A stretch of DNA of 64,000 nucleotides from assembly GCA_020744225.1 (NCBI GenBank), contig JAGMWG010000003.1:2294001-2358000 (forward strand), given 5' to 3'. Source of the DNA: Paraphoma chrysanthemicola. Taxonomy: Eukaryota; Ascomycota; Dothideomycetes; Pleosporales; Phaeosphaeriaceae. How positions within the stretch are numbered: the first letter of the stretch is position 1; every line of letters begins with the position of its first letter. Under the pieces are notes generated by a model that saw only the letters and a list, made by a program, of their open reading frames with translations, was not told the origin of the DNA and did not search any database. Both the position numbers and the translations under genes were made by a program. Shown here piece by piece: positions 54,108 to 64,000 of this stretch.

Positions 54108-54620
54108 GGTAGGAGTTACAGCGAAAAGCGATGTGAGGTTGGATGACTGAGTTGACTCGACATCAAAGGAAGCGATTTGTTTGGGGGATTGACCAAAGTG
54201 TCTCTGAGATAACAATCATAGCTGAGAGAGAAGCGCCGAGGCTCTTGTAGGATCATAATGAGGCTCTCGGTTACAGACCCTTCGACTATACGGGTACTTC
54301 GGGTACACCTTACTTTACAAGGCATCGGGCCTTCCCTGATAACTCAGATCAGTGCCTGGGCTGATGCCGAAATTTGCCAAGTGAATATAGTACCGTAAGC
54401 CACAGTATCAATGGCCTTCCTTTCTAAGTCTTATCTACGGACTCGCAATCTCGGCTTCTGGCTCAAAAGAATTCAGAGAAGAACGCCTCTAGCACATCTA
54501 ACAAAAATCTAGGATCTCACTGTGTGCCTACGGTTGTACCAAAGTACAATTTGCTGCAAGGGTGGTGCGTAGGCTGGACTTGAGGCACGCTTCCAGAATT
54601 GGCTCCGCCTCCCGAATCCG
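54108..54620. promoter_or_regulatory. Former divergent promoter, LysM-WSC / chitinase remnant
   Basis: This 513 bp region lies between the LysM-WSC start and the first recognisable chitinase remnant. A short in-frame lead (FQNWLRLPNP) before 54621 may be further remnant sequence. Confidence 0.4.
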
Positions 54621-55346
54621 ATGGTACCTGCAAGAAATGTCAACAGCATCGACACATCCGTGGATACACAAATCCACATTGCTTTTGCCAATATCACAGC
54701 CGACTTTCAAGTTGATATCAGCGGAGCTCGGGACGAATTCGACAGATTCAAGGACATGACGTCTGTCAAGAAGACTATCCCATTTGGCGGTTGGGCCTTC
54801 AGTACCGAACCTGGCACGTTCAGCATGGTCTGCGTGACAAGCTATGGACGTTCGTTTAAGCTGGCACATGCTGGGTGCACAGGTCCTGGATGTCTATTTG
54901 CTGGTAGCGCCGGTTATACCAACGCTGCGAAGGGCGAGTGTACTCGCACGGCCGATTATATATCGAACGCGCGAGTAAAAGACAATATTTCCAAGGGTGG
55001 TGTTCAGCAATACACCGTGTAAGATTCCAACGTCCTTGTATACGGGGATAGGACGAAGTAGGTGGCATATATGGACGACAACATCAAAGCTGGACGCGAA
55101 CACCTGTACTGCAAATACAACTTTGTAGGCACCACAGAGTGGGCTGCTGACTTGCAGGACTATACCACAAATGAAGATCAGGAGGACAATCCCATCTACG
55201 GGGCCGACTGGGAATTGGTTATCAGGCTTCGTATAAAGACGGTCTGCGAATCTAAGTATCGGTCGATGGATCAGCTCGAAAAAGATGCGGACAAGATCTC
55301 AGCTGAGTGTTTCGATGGGTACCTCGTCGATGTCGAGGCTGCTTGA
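54621..55346 (+). pseudogene. GH18 chitinase remnant with internal deletion and stops
   Basis: The frame reads pieces of a fungal subgroup-C-type (LysM-associated) GH18 chitinase. The first is an N-terminal barrel segment (IHIAFANITADF, TIPFGGWAFSTEPGTF). The second is a late segment (TSYGRSFKLAHAGCTGPGC). The third, after in-frame TAA (55020) and TAG (~55059) codons, is VAYMDDNIKAGR...EWAADLQDY and on to 55346. The middle of the barrel, including the DxxDxDWE catalytic block, is absent between FSM and VCVTSYGRS. It cannot encode an active enzyme. Sequence after 55346 shows only weak traces. Confidence 0.8.
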
Positions 55347-56065
55347 AGCCGTTCAAAGGGGTGGCTCAGGTAAGGAGGAGTATGAAGAGTGGTGAGTTGG
55401 ATAAGTTGGGACCGATTAAGACGGATTTGAAGACCGTTGACACGCTTAGGGGCAAGGGATTGGCGTGTAAGAAGAGCTAATGTGCGAGAGGGTAATTTGC
55501 ACAGTCCATCACGTCCAACCTCATTTTGTCTGTAGAAATCTAGAATGGCGAGGGGTACGAACTGTGCCCTTGTAACAGTCTATTGCGACAGGTGCATACT
55601 TCCATGTAACAAAACGAACCCAAGCATGATTTACCTTCATTTTGTATAGTTTTGGTGTGTGACTGCGGCTGCGCGGTTGGGATGCACAATTGGAATTTGT
55701 ATATGCACATCTCTCGTGACCATGTATTAAATCTGCGAGAGACAAAATAGGCGGGTAGCCATAGGATAGGGAAGAGGACGCGACCGGCTAATTATGCGAC
55801 AAGGGCAGTCGAGCTAAGTAAAGCTGCGCCGCATCAACTCGCAAGGATTTAATTGTCTTATGATACCTCCCAGTATGACTCATTCTCTTTCACCTTTCGC
55901 TCTCACGGCCTTAAACCCTCTCGCAAGCCAGATTTCGTCAAGCCTGATTCTACTACAAAATGGCGCGAACTTGAGCCAGCGGAGCATTCTCCGCCATACC
56001 ATTCGAACCCTGATACGAATCTATCATACCATACGCAACCGCTGCAAGAGTCAGAGCCATAATTA
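55347..56065. other. Intergenic upstream of 2EXR paralogue B
   Basis: This 719 bp stretch holds possible chitinase tail traces to ~55480, then the 2EXR promoter. Two overlapping short frames at 55853-56066 run into the 2EXR start region without known motifs. Confidence 0.45.
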
Positions 56066-56806
56066 ATGGCAACTTTCCATCCATTTCCCCGCCTCCCGCT
56101 CGAACTTCGCATCCAGATCTGGGAAGAGGCATTTACACAAGATCGGGTCCTCCGAGTGCGAGAGAGAACGGTATACCTTCCACCTTTCGCTAAGGACTAC
56201 TGGTCTTCTACCCAGGTCCCTGCGATCACTAGAGCGTGTCAAGAATCACGCAGGTATTGCAGCTACCAGAAAGCTTTTACCATTGATGGGTCCACCCAGT
56301 ATATCTGGGTCGATTTTGCCAACGATATCATCCAAATGTCGAGTTGGATAATCCCCGCGCTGCTCGAAGGGGAGTGCATTGAAAAGCGCGAAATCAGGCA
56401 TTTGAGGCTGGAGTTGGGCGGTGTGGATGGCCACGACGGGACAGAATCGTTCTATCACGATTACAGCCGCAGGATGCGCAATTTCCCAAAGCTGCAGAGC
56501 TGCGACGTGCTCATCCACGACGGCCTCTATAGCTGGGGGATGTTCATTGACGAGACGTATTGGGGAGCATGTCCAAAGCATAATGTGCGTCTTGTGGACG
56601 CGAAGACGGGGGAGTACATCGATGCCAAGACTAGTCCGGGTTTCTTTGACTACCTTGATACTAATAGAGGCGAGTATAGACATTTCGGTAGACCTGTTTT
56701 TTATTTTGTTGAGGAGTGGGAGGAGGAGGAGGAGTTTGCGGAAAGGTGGGCTGAGATGATGAAGGTTGGGACTAATCCATTACCGCGTATCGATTTGAAT
56801 TACTAA
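56066..56806 (+). CDS. 2EXR-domain protein (paralogue B)
   Basis: A single exon encodes 246 residues. The 2EXR motif FHPFPRLPLELRIQIW is at 4-19. VPAITRACQESR, KREIRHLRLEL and VDAKTGEYID are shared with paralogue A at 44477-45235, as are the acidic C-terminal stretch and the LPRIDLNY ending. By eye the two proteins are alignable along their whole length at roughly half identity, so they descend from a local duplication. Function is unknown; the 2EXR motif is F-box-like in the family's description. Confidence 0.87.
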   Translation: MATFHPFPRLPLELRIQIWEEAFTQDRVLRVRERTVYLPPFAKDYWSSTQVPAITRACQESRRYCSYQKAFTIDGSTQYIWVDFANDIIQMSSWIIPALLEGECIEKREIRHLRLELGGVDGHDGTESFYHDYSRRMRNFPKLQSCDVLIHDGLYSWGMFIDETYWGACPKHNVRLVDAKTGEYIDAKTSPGFFDYLDTNRGEYRHFGRPVFYFVEEWEEEEEFAERWAEMMKVGTNPLPRIDLNY

Positions 56807-58174
56807 ATAGTTATTATGTCTTCAAATGCCTTCGAAGTGTCTTAGACTTTTATGTATCAAGTGCCGACATAGTTCGTCTCCGTTCTGCCAAAAGACTCGT
56901 CTGTTTTGTAAGCTTGCGTTTTGGACTCAAAAAGTATTAGGTGGCTTTACTACCTTCAGTCACGCTATAACGGCGGAAACATGAGTTCGACTACTGCGTT
57001 GATGCATCGACCTTTTGAATTTGCTGAAGGATATCACACTTTGTAGAATTTTGTTACTATAACTACATTTACTTCTGATAGCTCAAGGTGTGAAAGTAAG
57101 AAGGTCGCGGAACATTGCATTACCTTCTTTGATAAGTTTGTCGAAGCTGCTTCAAAATACATCTTACTCTTGTATCTACTTCCAGACTACGTCCAGTCAT
57201 CATGAAAACGCCGAGTCCCACTCCCTACTATACAGCACGTGCTTAATTGTGTAGTGACAATCACTGCGCTTCATATCTTTTTCCAAACCCTCACTATACT
57301 CATCAACTAGCTTCATCACCTCTCCCCTCAGCCCTTGCCACCACATATTCACATGCAACACTACATACAACGACTCACCCACCAATTAACGCCGATACAT
57401 ACACCACAACTTCCTCCACCCTATCACACGACATAAACACGAATACAAGCCGTCGGGTACAATGTATTCCGCCCTATGCCCACGTATGATCTTCATCAAC
57501 ACCAAACACAACACCGTCTACTTGTCTCCAGACCCGGGAGACAGTCGCAAACAACACATGGGTAAGCAATGCAAGACATGACACCATCCATCATGTCCAC
57601 AGTGAGTCCGTAGTGGCGATCAAACCTGCTGATCCTGACAAATCCTGCGTCCTGAGGCCGCATGTAGAGTTTCACATCTACAACTCAAGAGATCTTGGCA
57701 GAAACCTTTCTGCAATTGCCTTTCTCCGGGAGTTTCGGTATGTCGGGATTTGGCGGGAACAAACTGAATAATAGACAAGTTTCTAGTAGCGCGTTGTATC
57801 ATGAGTGAGGTATTGATGATGTATTGGTATATCTCTTGAAGCGAATGATCGTTCCATGCGGAACGATAGTGGGGGTATTCTAAAGTACTAAACAATGATA
57901 AAAAAAAGACAAAAGGGGCGTATGCTACAGATTTGCGATGCTGCATCATACGCCATCGATGGGACCCATGGAATACTTCCTGCCATCGTGTTACAAATAC
58001 ACGTTCATCATTACCCTGCGTCTTGTGCCTGGGGCATCTTGCGCAGATCGTCGTCGTGTGCTCTCGTCCGTCGTCCGTATGTCGCGACTTGTGCGCATCA
58101 GAGCAGCAGCTTGCGCGAGGACTTGTCATTTGTTGTGCCAAAAGTCAAGCTATACTCGACTCTCACTGTGAGGG
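56807..58174. other. Gene-poor intergenic
   Basis: This 1.37 kb stretch has CA/CT-rich low-complexity sequence around 57245-57480. A 173-codon minus-strand frame at 57620-58141 has no recognised motif. No gene is supported. Confidence 0.45.
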
Positions 58175-60085
58175 TCACCTGCGGCCAGTCGGGTTGAATG
58201 AAGGATACGGGCCGTCGGTTGTGCTACCCCAGTTGCCCACGCTGCTGGTGCGCTTGCCGCGGGTACCTTGTCGCGTCACACTTGCACGCACTTCGCGCCG
58301 ACCGGTTACGTTGCCAAAGCCTAGCACTTCGGGGCGATCGAGGTCAAAAGGATCGGATTGACGGACCGTTCGGCCTGTGGGGAGGCCGGGAGTGAAAAGA
58401 TTGGTGCCAGGTCGGCTTGGTCCGGGCTCGCCAAATCTGAGTAGTTCAGAGTCGCGGGACGCTCCTGATGATGTTGCGTCAAAGGTTGGGAATGCCATGG
58501 ATGATCGCCGCTTTTGGTTTGGGAGCACAGCTTGTTTTGGTTGAGGCGGGCCAGTACCGTTATTCGTTGTGGTAGCGCCGGGGAAGATGAACGAAGGCGG
58601 ATGGGAGCTCAGCGCAGATGCCGAGCTTAGATTGCGTTTGTGTCCCTGGAAAGGAAGTGATCCATTAGGGGCAATGACGGGATCGTCGAACGGAGAGGCA
58701 AATGGATCTTTTGACAAGCGAGCAGACGTGGCGGCTGGCTGCGGTGTGAGGGGTCCACGCGGCGATGCGGCATCCGGGTTGGACAGATGCAAGATCCTAG
58801 GAGGTTCAGGATCCGCGAAAGGGTCAAAGGCGGTGTCCTTCTCTTCCAAAATGCCGGCGAATGCTAGCTGTGACGATACGCTCCCATTCTTTTTGCGCAA
58901 CAAATTTCTCTCGCTTTTGCGGCTTGACGAACGTCTCACAGGAGGCTCGCCCGAAAAGAAGTCCTGCGGTTCGCTGATCGATCCTGCACGTCTACTGGTG
59001 TTGGTCGAGTACACTGAGCTCACGCTGTCATTCTGGCTGTGTCGTCGGTACGGGTTCCGTGCTGGGCCCTTCTTCATCCCCTTGACCTTTGCAAACATGA
59101 CGCTTACACCTGCTGGAACCGACTTGACCTTCTCCATGAAGCGTGGACCTTCCACCTTCTTCTCGATCCATCGAGGCTCTCTTGGCTTCCGTTTTCGTAG
59201 ACAGAAGAACAGCAATGCGCATATCAGCGCGAGACCGGCCACGCCGCCCAGTACTCCTCCTACTATGCTTCCAATGTTTGCGTCTCCTGTGCTAGGTAGG
59301 GTGAGCCCACCCTCGCCGTCAGGATCCCCCTGTTCAGGCGCGATGATGCCTGCAGCCGAGTCTCCAGTGGGCAAAGACGCTGCTCGAGTGGTTGTAGGCT
59401 GCGGCAGAGCAGCGACCGGTGTGTTTACCGAAGTAGGATCTGAGGGTGTATCGATTTGACTTGGCTGCTCCGGATCTGTTGCGACGGACGTCTGTAGGAT
59501 GGCCGATTGTAGTGCACCTGAGCCTGGAAAGTTCGGCGCTGGTCGTGTCGACTGGCTAGGAGGCTGAGGTTGAACAGCTGCAGATATCGTGTCAGAGCTT
59601 GTCGTCGCTGGAACCGCAGAAGAGGCGCTAGTAGCCACAACGGCCTCCGACGCAATCACCGCTGGCTCGGCAGCTGCCACCGGCCCCTTTGGCCCAGCGG
59701 CTGCTGGCCTGGACGGCGCAACGACGGGGAGCGCGAGCGGGGTCGTGCTCGACGACGGAGTGGGAATAGCACTTATCGTACCTATGGCCGAAGACACTGC
59801 TGCTTGCGTGGTCGTTGGTGCAGCGGCTGGCTGTTCTGCTTGCGTCGTCGAAGGTTCTGCCGGGGCTGGTGGAGGCGGAGGCGGAGGCGGAGGAGGAGGA
59901 GGTGCTTCCACAGCGCTCGTCTGTATCTGCGGTGCCTGTTCTACGGCTGTGGAGGTAGTGACTTCAGTAGGAGCCACGGCCGCTGGCTCTTGGGTAGTAA
60001 ATATGGACGTGGCCGCCGTTCGGGCCCGCGAGCGAGTACATCGCCGCCCGTTCACCGTCGTAATCGACTCTTGCGGAGATGCCAT
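58175..60085 (-). CDS. Single-pass Skg6/Mid2-like membrane protein
   Basis: A single exon encodes 636 residues from the ATG at 60085 (the upstream frame starts only with TTG). The N-terminal ~270 residues are Ala/Thr/Pro/Ser-rich and include a run of about 12 prolines; they would be exposed outside the cell and heavily O-glycosylated. A transmembrane helix (SIVGGVLGGVAGLALICALLFF, about 277-298) is followed by RKRK and a long cytosolic tail rich in Ser/Pro/basic motifs (NPYRRHSQND, RRSSS). This is the layout of fungal wall-stress-sensor or Skg6-type proteins. There is no classical signal peptide, so a signal-anchor topology is likely. Direct function is unknown. Confidence 0.75.
   Translation of the reverse strand: MASPQESITTVNGRRCTRSRARTAATSIFTTQEPAAVAPTEVTTSTAVEQAPQIQTSAVEAPPPPPPPPPPPPAPAEPSTTQAEQPAAAPTTTQAAVSSAIGTISAIPTPSSSTTPLALPVVAPSRPAAAGPKGPVAAAEPAVIASEAVVATSASSAVPATTSSDTISAAVQPQPPSQSTRPAPNFPGSGALQSAILQTSVATDPEQPSQIDTPSDPTSVNTPVAALPQPTTTRAASLPTGDSAAGIIAPEQGDPDGEGGLTLPSTGDANIGSIVGGVLGGVAGLALICALLFFCLRKRKPREPRWIEKKVEGPRFMEKVKSVPAGVSVMFAKVKGMKKGPARNPYRRHSQNDSVSSVYSTNTSRRAGSISEPQDFFSGEPPVRRSSSRKSERNLLRKKNGSVSSQLAFAGILEEKDTAFDPFADPEPPRILHLSNPDAASPRGPLTPQPAATSARLSKDPFASPFDDPVIAPNGSLPFQGHKRNLSSASALSSHPPSFIFPGATTTNNGTGPPQPKQAVLPNQKRRSSMAFPTFDATSSGASRDSELLRFGEPGPSRPGTNLFTPGLPTGRTVRQSDPFDLDRPEVLGFGNVTGRREVRASVTRQGTRGKRTSSVGNWGSTTDGPYPSFNPTGRR
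59869..59902 (-). repeat. Polyproline-coding GGC/GGA microsatellite
   Basis: Imperfect GGAGGC/GGAGGA repeats on the plus strand encode about 12 consecutive prolines in the ectodomain of the Skg6-like protein. Confidence 0.8.
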
Positions 60086-61029
60086 GCAGGCAACAGGCTC
60101 ATGAAAGAAACGCCAGCAAGGGCTCAACAGAAGAGACGGGGAAAGAGAAGTGCAAGCGCCGTGGGCGCTTTGAACATATTAACTTGGGAAATTGAAGTTT
60201 CTCACGAGTTGATGCTGTACGCTGGAATCACAAAGGAAGAGGTTAGTCGGTGTTCGAAGAGGAGCCGGATGGTCGACAACCGTTGGCATGAGGTGGTGCG
60301 CTTGGGCGCGTCTGAAACGCGGGCGGCTTCAGGTGCCGCTTCGAGCAGCGACTACACACACATGAAGCGCGATAGGCCTCGCAACTCTGCGCAGTGCCGC
60401 CATCGTCGTCTCAGCCGAGAGAACTGGCGTTGGGCGGGACATGCTGCGCGACCGCTCGTGGATGGTGTTGAAAGCGCGGAGCAAAGGAAGAGAGGTGTAG
60501 CGACAATCGTTAATCAGGGTTAGAAGCAGCGGCGGGCGTGGTTGCACGTGACTGAGCCTCCAGCCAAGAACATCAAACGCCCAGTGCGAAGCAAAGAACA
60601 TCCCTCCAAGCACTACTATAGCCTGAACACGTGCGTGTCTATGTTTTGTGACTTCCAGGGTTCATACTAGATCATCCGCCGAGCCTTCATCATGTCGCAT
60701 AACATGCTCGGGAGGCTGTTCGTCGTCCCGGCGGCCAAGCTGTGCACGCATTTGTAGCATGACAGCTGTCAGCAGCATTCAAATCTAGATATTGCACATT
60801 ATATGATTTTGCGAAGCCAGAAGGTCTCTCGCCCTCGTGCTGTGCGATGGTGTGAAGACTCGACACTGGGTAGTCGAAATGCATGTGCGCATCGACAGGC
60901 ATGGGTCGACCGCCCACGCTTCCCAGAATTGCCGCCGCACGAAGCACGTCCACACCATCAACCATCATCCAACCACCTCAACAACGCCGCGACAAATGAT
61001 AACGAGAGCTTGTTCTCACGGGTGCGAAC
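60086..61029. promoter_or_regulatory. Divergent intergenic
   Basis: This 944 bp stretch lies between divergent starts of the Skg6-like gene and the next gene. Only short unsupported frames are present. Confidence 0.45.
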
Positions 61030-63219
61030 ATGTTCAGCTTCAGCGGTATGTCACGGTCGCAGATCGCCGTCTCTCCCCCAAGAACACGTCACGTCTTTCC
61101 TCCCGCACCTTGTATCATGTACCTGCCGATGTGCGGCGTCTTCGTCAGCGTTGCGTTTTATGTCTCGAAACGACCAAACGCCATTCGCTGGTCTCCTTGC
61201 TCCTCATTGTATCATTACTGCTGCGCTCCACCGCTACGTATCTGGTCCAAGAGTTCTCTTTGTTCCATACATCTTACGTGTTTCGTCGGACGTCTGCCAA
61301 GCACGTTCTATATGGCCGCTGATATGGCCGCGTTACTGCAGGTAATCTGCTTGCAGGCCAATATGATCCGAAGAAGAAGAGACCTCCTCCTTCAAAGCCT
61401 GTTCCGATCACGTTTCCGTCTCTACAGCCGCCCAAGCCTTCGACCTCTTGTCCACCAGGCCCATGGGCTCCTGGTGGAAACACCGGGCTAACAGCGCACT
61501 TCCTGCGTTTGAAGAAGCCATCTGATGTCACCGAGGATACCCTGACTCTACTTAATGTGACTATCGAAACAGAATCCGATTTCGAAACGTTGCTCTCGTC
61601 TTTGTCAAACGACGCACAATCGCACCTACCACCAAAGGATTGGTTCAAATCGCCTGAACACATAGATCTGTTGATGTCGTCAGGGTCTAATGTCACACTC
61701 CTGAGCAACGGTAGGCGGAAGCCAGATCACAACGAGTTTTTTGTCCGAGCACGAGAGCTGTTTTTCAACAACGACGATGCCTTTTCGACGCTCACGCGGA
61801 AAGGCACTAGAGGCCAAGCGCCATTGAGGTTAGCTCACTTTCGGAAGTTTTGGGAAGGTCTCGATAATATGGCTTATTACTGGGACAATTCACTGGACGA
61901 GTACTCTCCCCCAAGCCCAGGGAGTAATGTCAAGACTGGGGATGCACACTCCAATGGCTCTTCCCTCTCTTCCGAGCGTCGTGATGAGAATGCGCCAAAA
62001 GGTCTAGCAGCTGTTCCGGCGCACTCGACTGATCTCGGAAGCCCAAGCGAGGAAGAGCCTCGCAAGAAAGCGAAGGTGGAGGTGACGGGTCCTGTAGTAG
62101 ATGCCCAGTCTAGTGCCTCAAAAGAGACTTCTAGTGGTGTGCCTTCCATGCACACATCCATGACTCATCCAAGTCGAATATTGCCAGCCAGAAGCGCCCC
62201 TTCGAGAATGCCATGGACTTCGAACGCCGAGCCCAAGAAGAGGCCAGACGACCTGTCACAAGGATCGTACCGTGGGTACCGGATCGGGAATGGTGCCGAG
62301 ATGCCCGATCAGTACCGTATCGACTGTGTTCGATCCTTCCTGGAGCCTATCGCATGGGCATTCGGTGTCACACTGTCGCAACACCGACGCCCGCCCGTGC
62401 TGACGCTCGAAAACGTGCGTTTCCCTGTGCGAATGAGCTCGGCCGCCTGGAGAGGACCTCAAGACAGGACAAGAGCGCGTCAGGGGTGGATGGAGGGGCC
62501 TGTACTAGGCATACAATGCAGATCTGATGTGAACTTTGGCGCAACAGGTAATGTAACAGCGGAGTCTGTGCTTGACACAGTGCGTGAGCTAGGTGGGTTA
62601 CTGCTGCTAGCCCAAGAGAGGGCGAGAGAGGGCAAGACGGAGAAGAGAGGCGGAGAGGGGAAGTGGTGGACTACTAAAGAACGCTGGGGCGGTGGAGCTG
62701 GAGGCGAGGTTGGCGATGCACAAGGAGCTAGCGATGCACCGGTGACTGACGCAAGCACCGCACCACAAGAAAAGCTTGTTCAACGCAATCCTGATGGCTC
62801 CAAGGTTCGCCGCCGACCTACGCCAGCAGAGGTCTGGAAGACTCTTAGGTCTAACCATCCTCAGTGGGATCCCAAGGTGGTCTATCAAGCGATTGGCAAA
62901 GACCGTGGCCAACCTTGGGACGATGTACGTTATCAGAGCTCATGGAGATCACAGGACTGAATTACTGACCCTTGATTAGGTCTTCATGATCTCATCATTG
63001 AACCATCACGTCAGTGTGTTGTGCTTGCATGTCCATCCGCTATATCTACAGTACCTCACCGACGGCAGCCTGCCCGAGATAACGCCAACAGAAGCAGACT
63101 GGTGCTCCCCGAAGTTGCGAAGGACGCGATGGTTCGATCTTTTCAACATCGATGACCGCACAGAAGCCATGCGGGGCATCTGGGGGATCATGTCGTACCT
63201 GATGCGCAAAGAGGACTAG
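61030..63219 (+). CDS. Conserved fungal protein of unknown function
   Basis: Three exons (61030-61045, 61342-62924, 62980-63219) encode 612 residues. The 16-nt first exon encodes MFSFS and joins across a 296 bp intron to GNLLAGQYDPKKKRPPP. A second in-frame acceptor 15 nt downstream (after TTGCAG at 61356) would remove NLLAG. The second intron (55 bp, TTACTGAC branch) joins PWDD to VFMISSLNHHVSVLCLHVHP. Conserved-looking blocks are WAPGGNTGLTAHFLRLKKPSDVTEDTL, RKFWEGLDNMAYYWD, GSYRGYRIGNGAEMPDQYR, RQGWMEGPVLGIQCRSDVNF and RRTRWFDLFNIDDR. I recall this arrangement in uncharacterised ascomycete proteins. It is hydrophilic, without signal peptide or membrane segment, so probably cytosolic or nuclear. 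Confidence 0.78.
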
Positions 63220-64000
63220 CGAGGATGCGGTTCGATTGTGTCTACGGACTCAGCGCCCTGGTCAAGATTCTCTCCTCGCTACAATATTCATCGTGGCGAT
63301 TCGACATTTGACAGTTGGCACCACCCATACTGGATACGCCGAATTCGTTAGGCTGTTGACGAGCTGTTCCTAAAAGCACATCCATAGCGACACAATTATG
63401 ACCACAATAAGCAGGACGAAGCTAGTGGGGCAATGCATCTAGAGGCGACCGAAGAGTATATCGATGACTTTCGAAATAGTGAACAATTTTAATCGCGACT
63501 GATGGAATTACTAACGCTAAGCACAATAACCACTAATGCCGTAAATAGGAGTTCATACAGCATAGTAAGAGCATGCAACCGATCTTCTCCCGCTCAGCGA
63601 GGATCCGACCCGGGAAGGGCGATATAGAAGCCACTCTTAAAAATCACATGTTGCTTCAGATCGGATCCTTTGAGAATCGAGCTGTTGCTAAGCACCTGCA
63701 GCAAGTAGTACAGTTACTCTGAAGTAAGCTTGCGCTCCCTGAGCTTCCAGAAAAGAATCGTCACGCGTACACTAGATTCTGTGCGACTTTGCAATTGCAT
63801 CGCTCAAATCATGGGTTACGGACACATCGCATTCGATATTGTGGCGTCGAGTCAGTCTCAATCAGCAACTGCCGGTTAATTAATCCTGACCACAACACCT
63901 CGTCCGTGCAGCACTGTTAGTCGGTAGCACTTCTCTCTCGTGTTACCGTTTAAGGTCTAATCAATGGTCAACTCCGCGACCCGCTTGGCAAATCCCTACC
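63220..64000. other. Intergenic to window end
   Basis: This 781 bp stretch shows no gene, RNA or repeat. Confidence 0.5.

Noticed and set aside
57620..58141. 173-codon minus-strand frame
   Set aside because: No motif, no promoter features, and interrupted low-complexity surroundings.
59200..59310. LPSTG motif before the membrane helix of the Skg6-like protein, resembling a sortase signal
   Set aside because: Fungi lack sortases; the motif falls in a low-complexity Ser/Pro/Thr region and is probably chance.
58569..59459. Long plus-strand frames at 58569-59459 and 59570-60523
   Set aside because: They are antisense shadows of the GC-rich, low-complexity Skg6-like coding sequence.
1..64000. 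CRISPR arrays, rRNA and tRNA genes
   Set aside because: No regularly spaced repeats or convincing cloverleaf/B-box combinations were found by eye; a tRNAscan-type search would be decisive.

Overview
The window comes from a filamentous ascomycete (Pezizomycotina, possibly a Dothideomycete). Reasons: genes are split by many 44-75 bp introns with GTAAGT/GTGAGT donors and CTAAC/CTGAC branch points; there is a HET-domain gene; there are fungal-specific transcription factors (DUF3425-type bZIP, C2H2 plus fungal_trans), 2EXR proteins, LysM/WSC proteins and Skg6-like membrane proteins. The class-level placement is an inference. No tRNA, rRNA or CRISPR array was seen. All CDS coordinates run from start codon to stop codon across introns; exon limits are given in the evidence and were read from the sequence by eye.

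Layout. 1-13.0 kb: the 3' part of UTP20 (ribosome biogenesis), a HET-domain gene, a frameshifted remnant of a membrane-protein gene, and a pepsin-like membrane protein that lacks the usual active-site motifs. 13.5-38.5 kb: a dense block of metabolic and regulatory genes: bZIP with DUF3425, alpha/beta hydrolase, enoyl-CoA hydratase-like protein, acyl-CoA ligase, AtuA-like protein (DUF1446), biotin-carboxylase-type carboxyltransferase, C2H2/fungal_trans regulator, Baeyer-Villiger-type monooxygenase, a second bZIP, short-chain dehydrogenase, cytochrome P450 and a multi-pass membrane protein. 39.2-45.2 kb: housekeeping genes, with the mitochondrial ABC exporter ATM1 and AIM24 head to head, then a small Arg-rich protein and a 2EXR protein. 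45.2-57 kb: looser accessory DNA with a membrane protein, a 165 bp MITE-like element, a GH5 glucanase, a LysM-WSC protein head to head with a decayed GH18 chitinase, and a second 2EXR paralogue. 58-63.2 kb: a Skg6-like single-pass membrane protein and a conserved fungal protein of unknown role.

The most interesting region is the 13.5-38.5 kb block. It resembles a eukaryotic counterpart of the bacterial acyclic-terpene (Atu) and leucine/isovalerate (Liu) routes. An acyl-CoA ligase, a crotonase, an AtuA homologue and an AtuC/MCC-beta-type carboxyltransferase sit beside oxidative enzymes (P450, SDR, BVMO, esterase) able to open and oxidise a terpenoid skeleton. Two of the four CoA-pathway proteins end in a classical peroxisomal PTS1 (AKL), and the other two end in PTS1-like tripeptides (PKL, ARM). 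The carboxyltransferase shows no mitochondrial presequence. Promoters of several cluster genes share GAGTCA/TGACTC and GTGGGG words. I propose a peroxisomal isoprenoid-degradation pathway under local bZIP/C2H2 control. Its substrate and its biotin-carrying partner subunit cannot be determined from this window.
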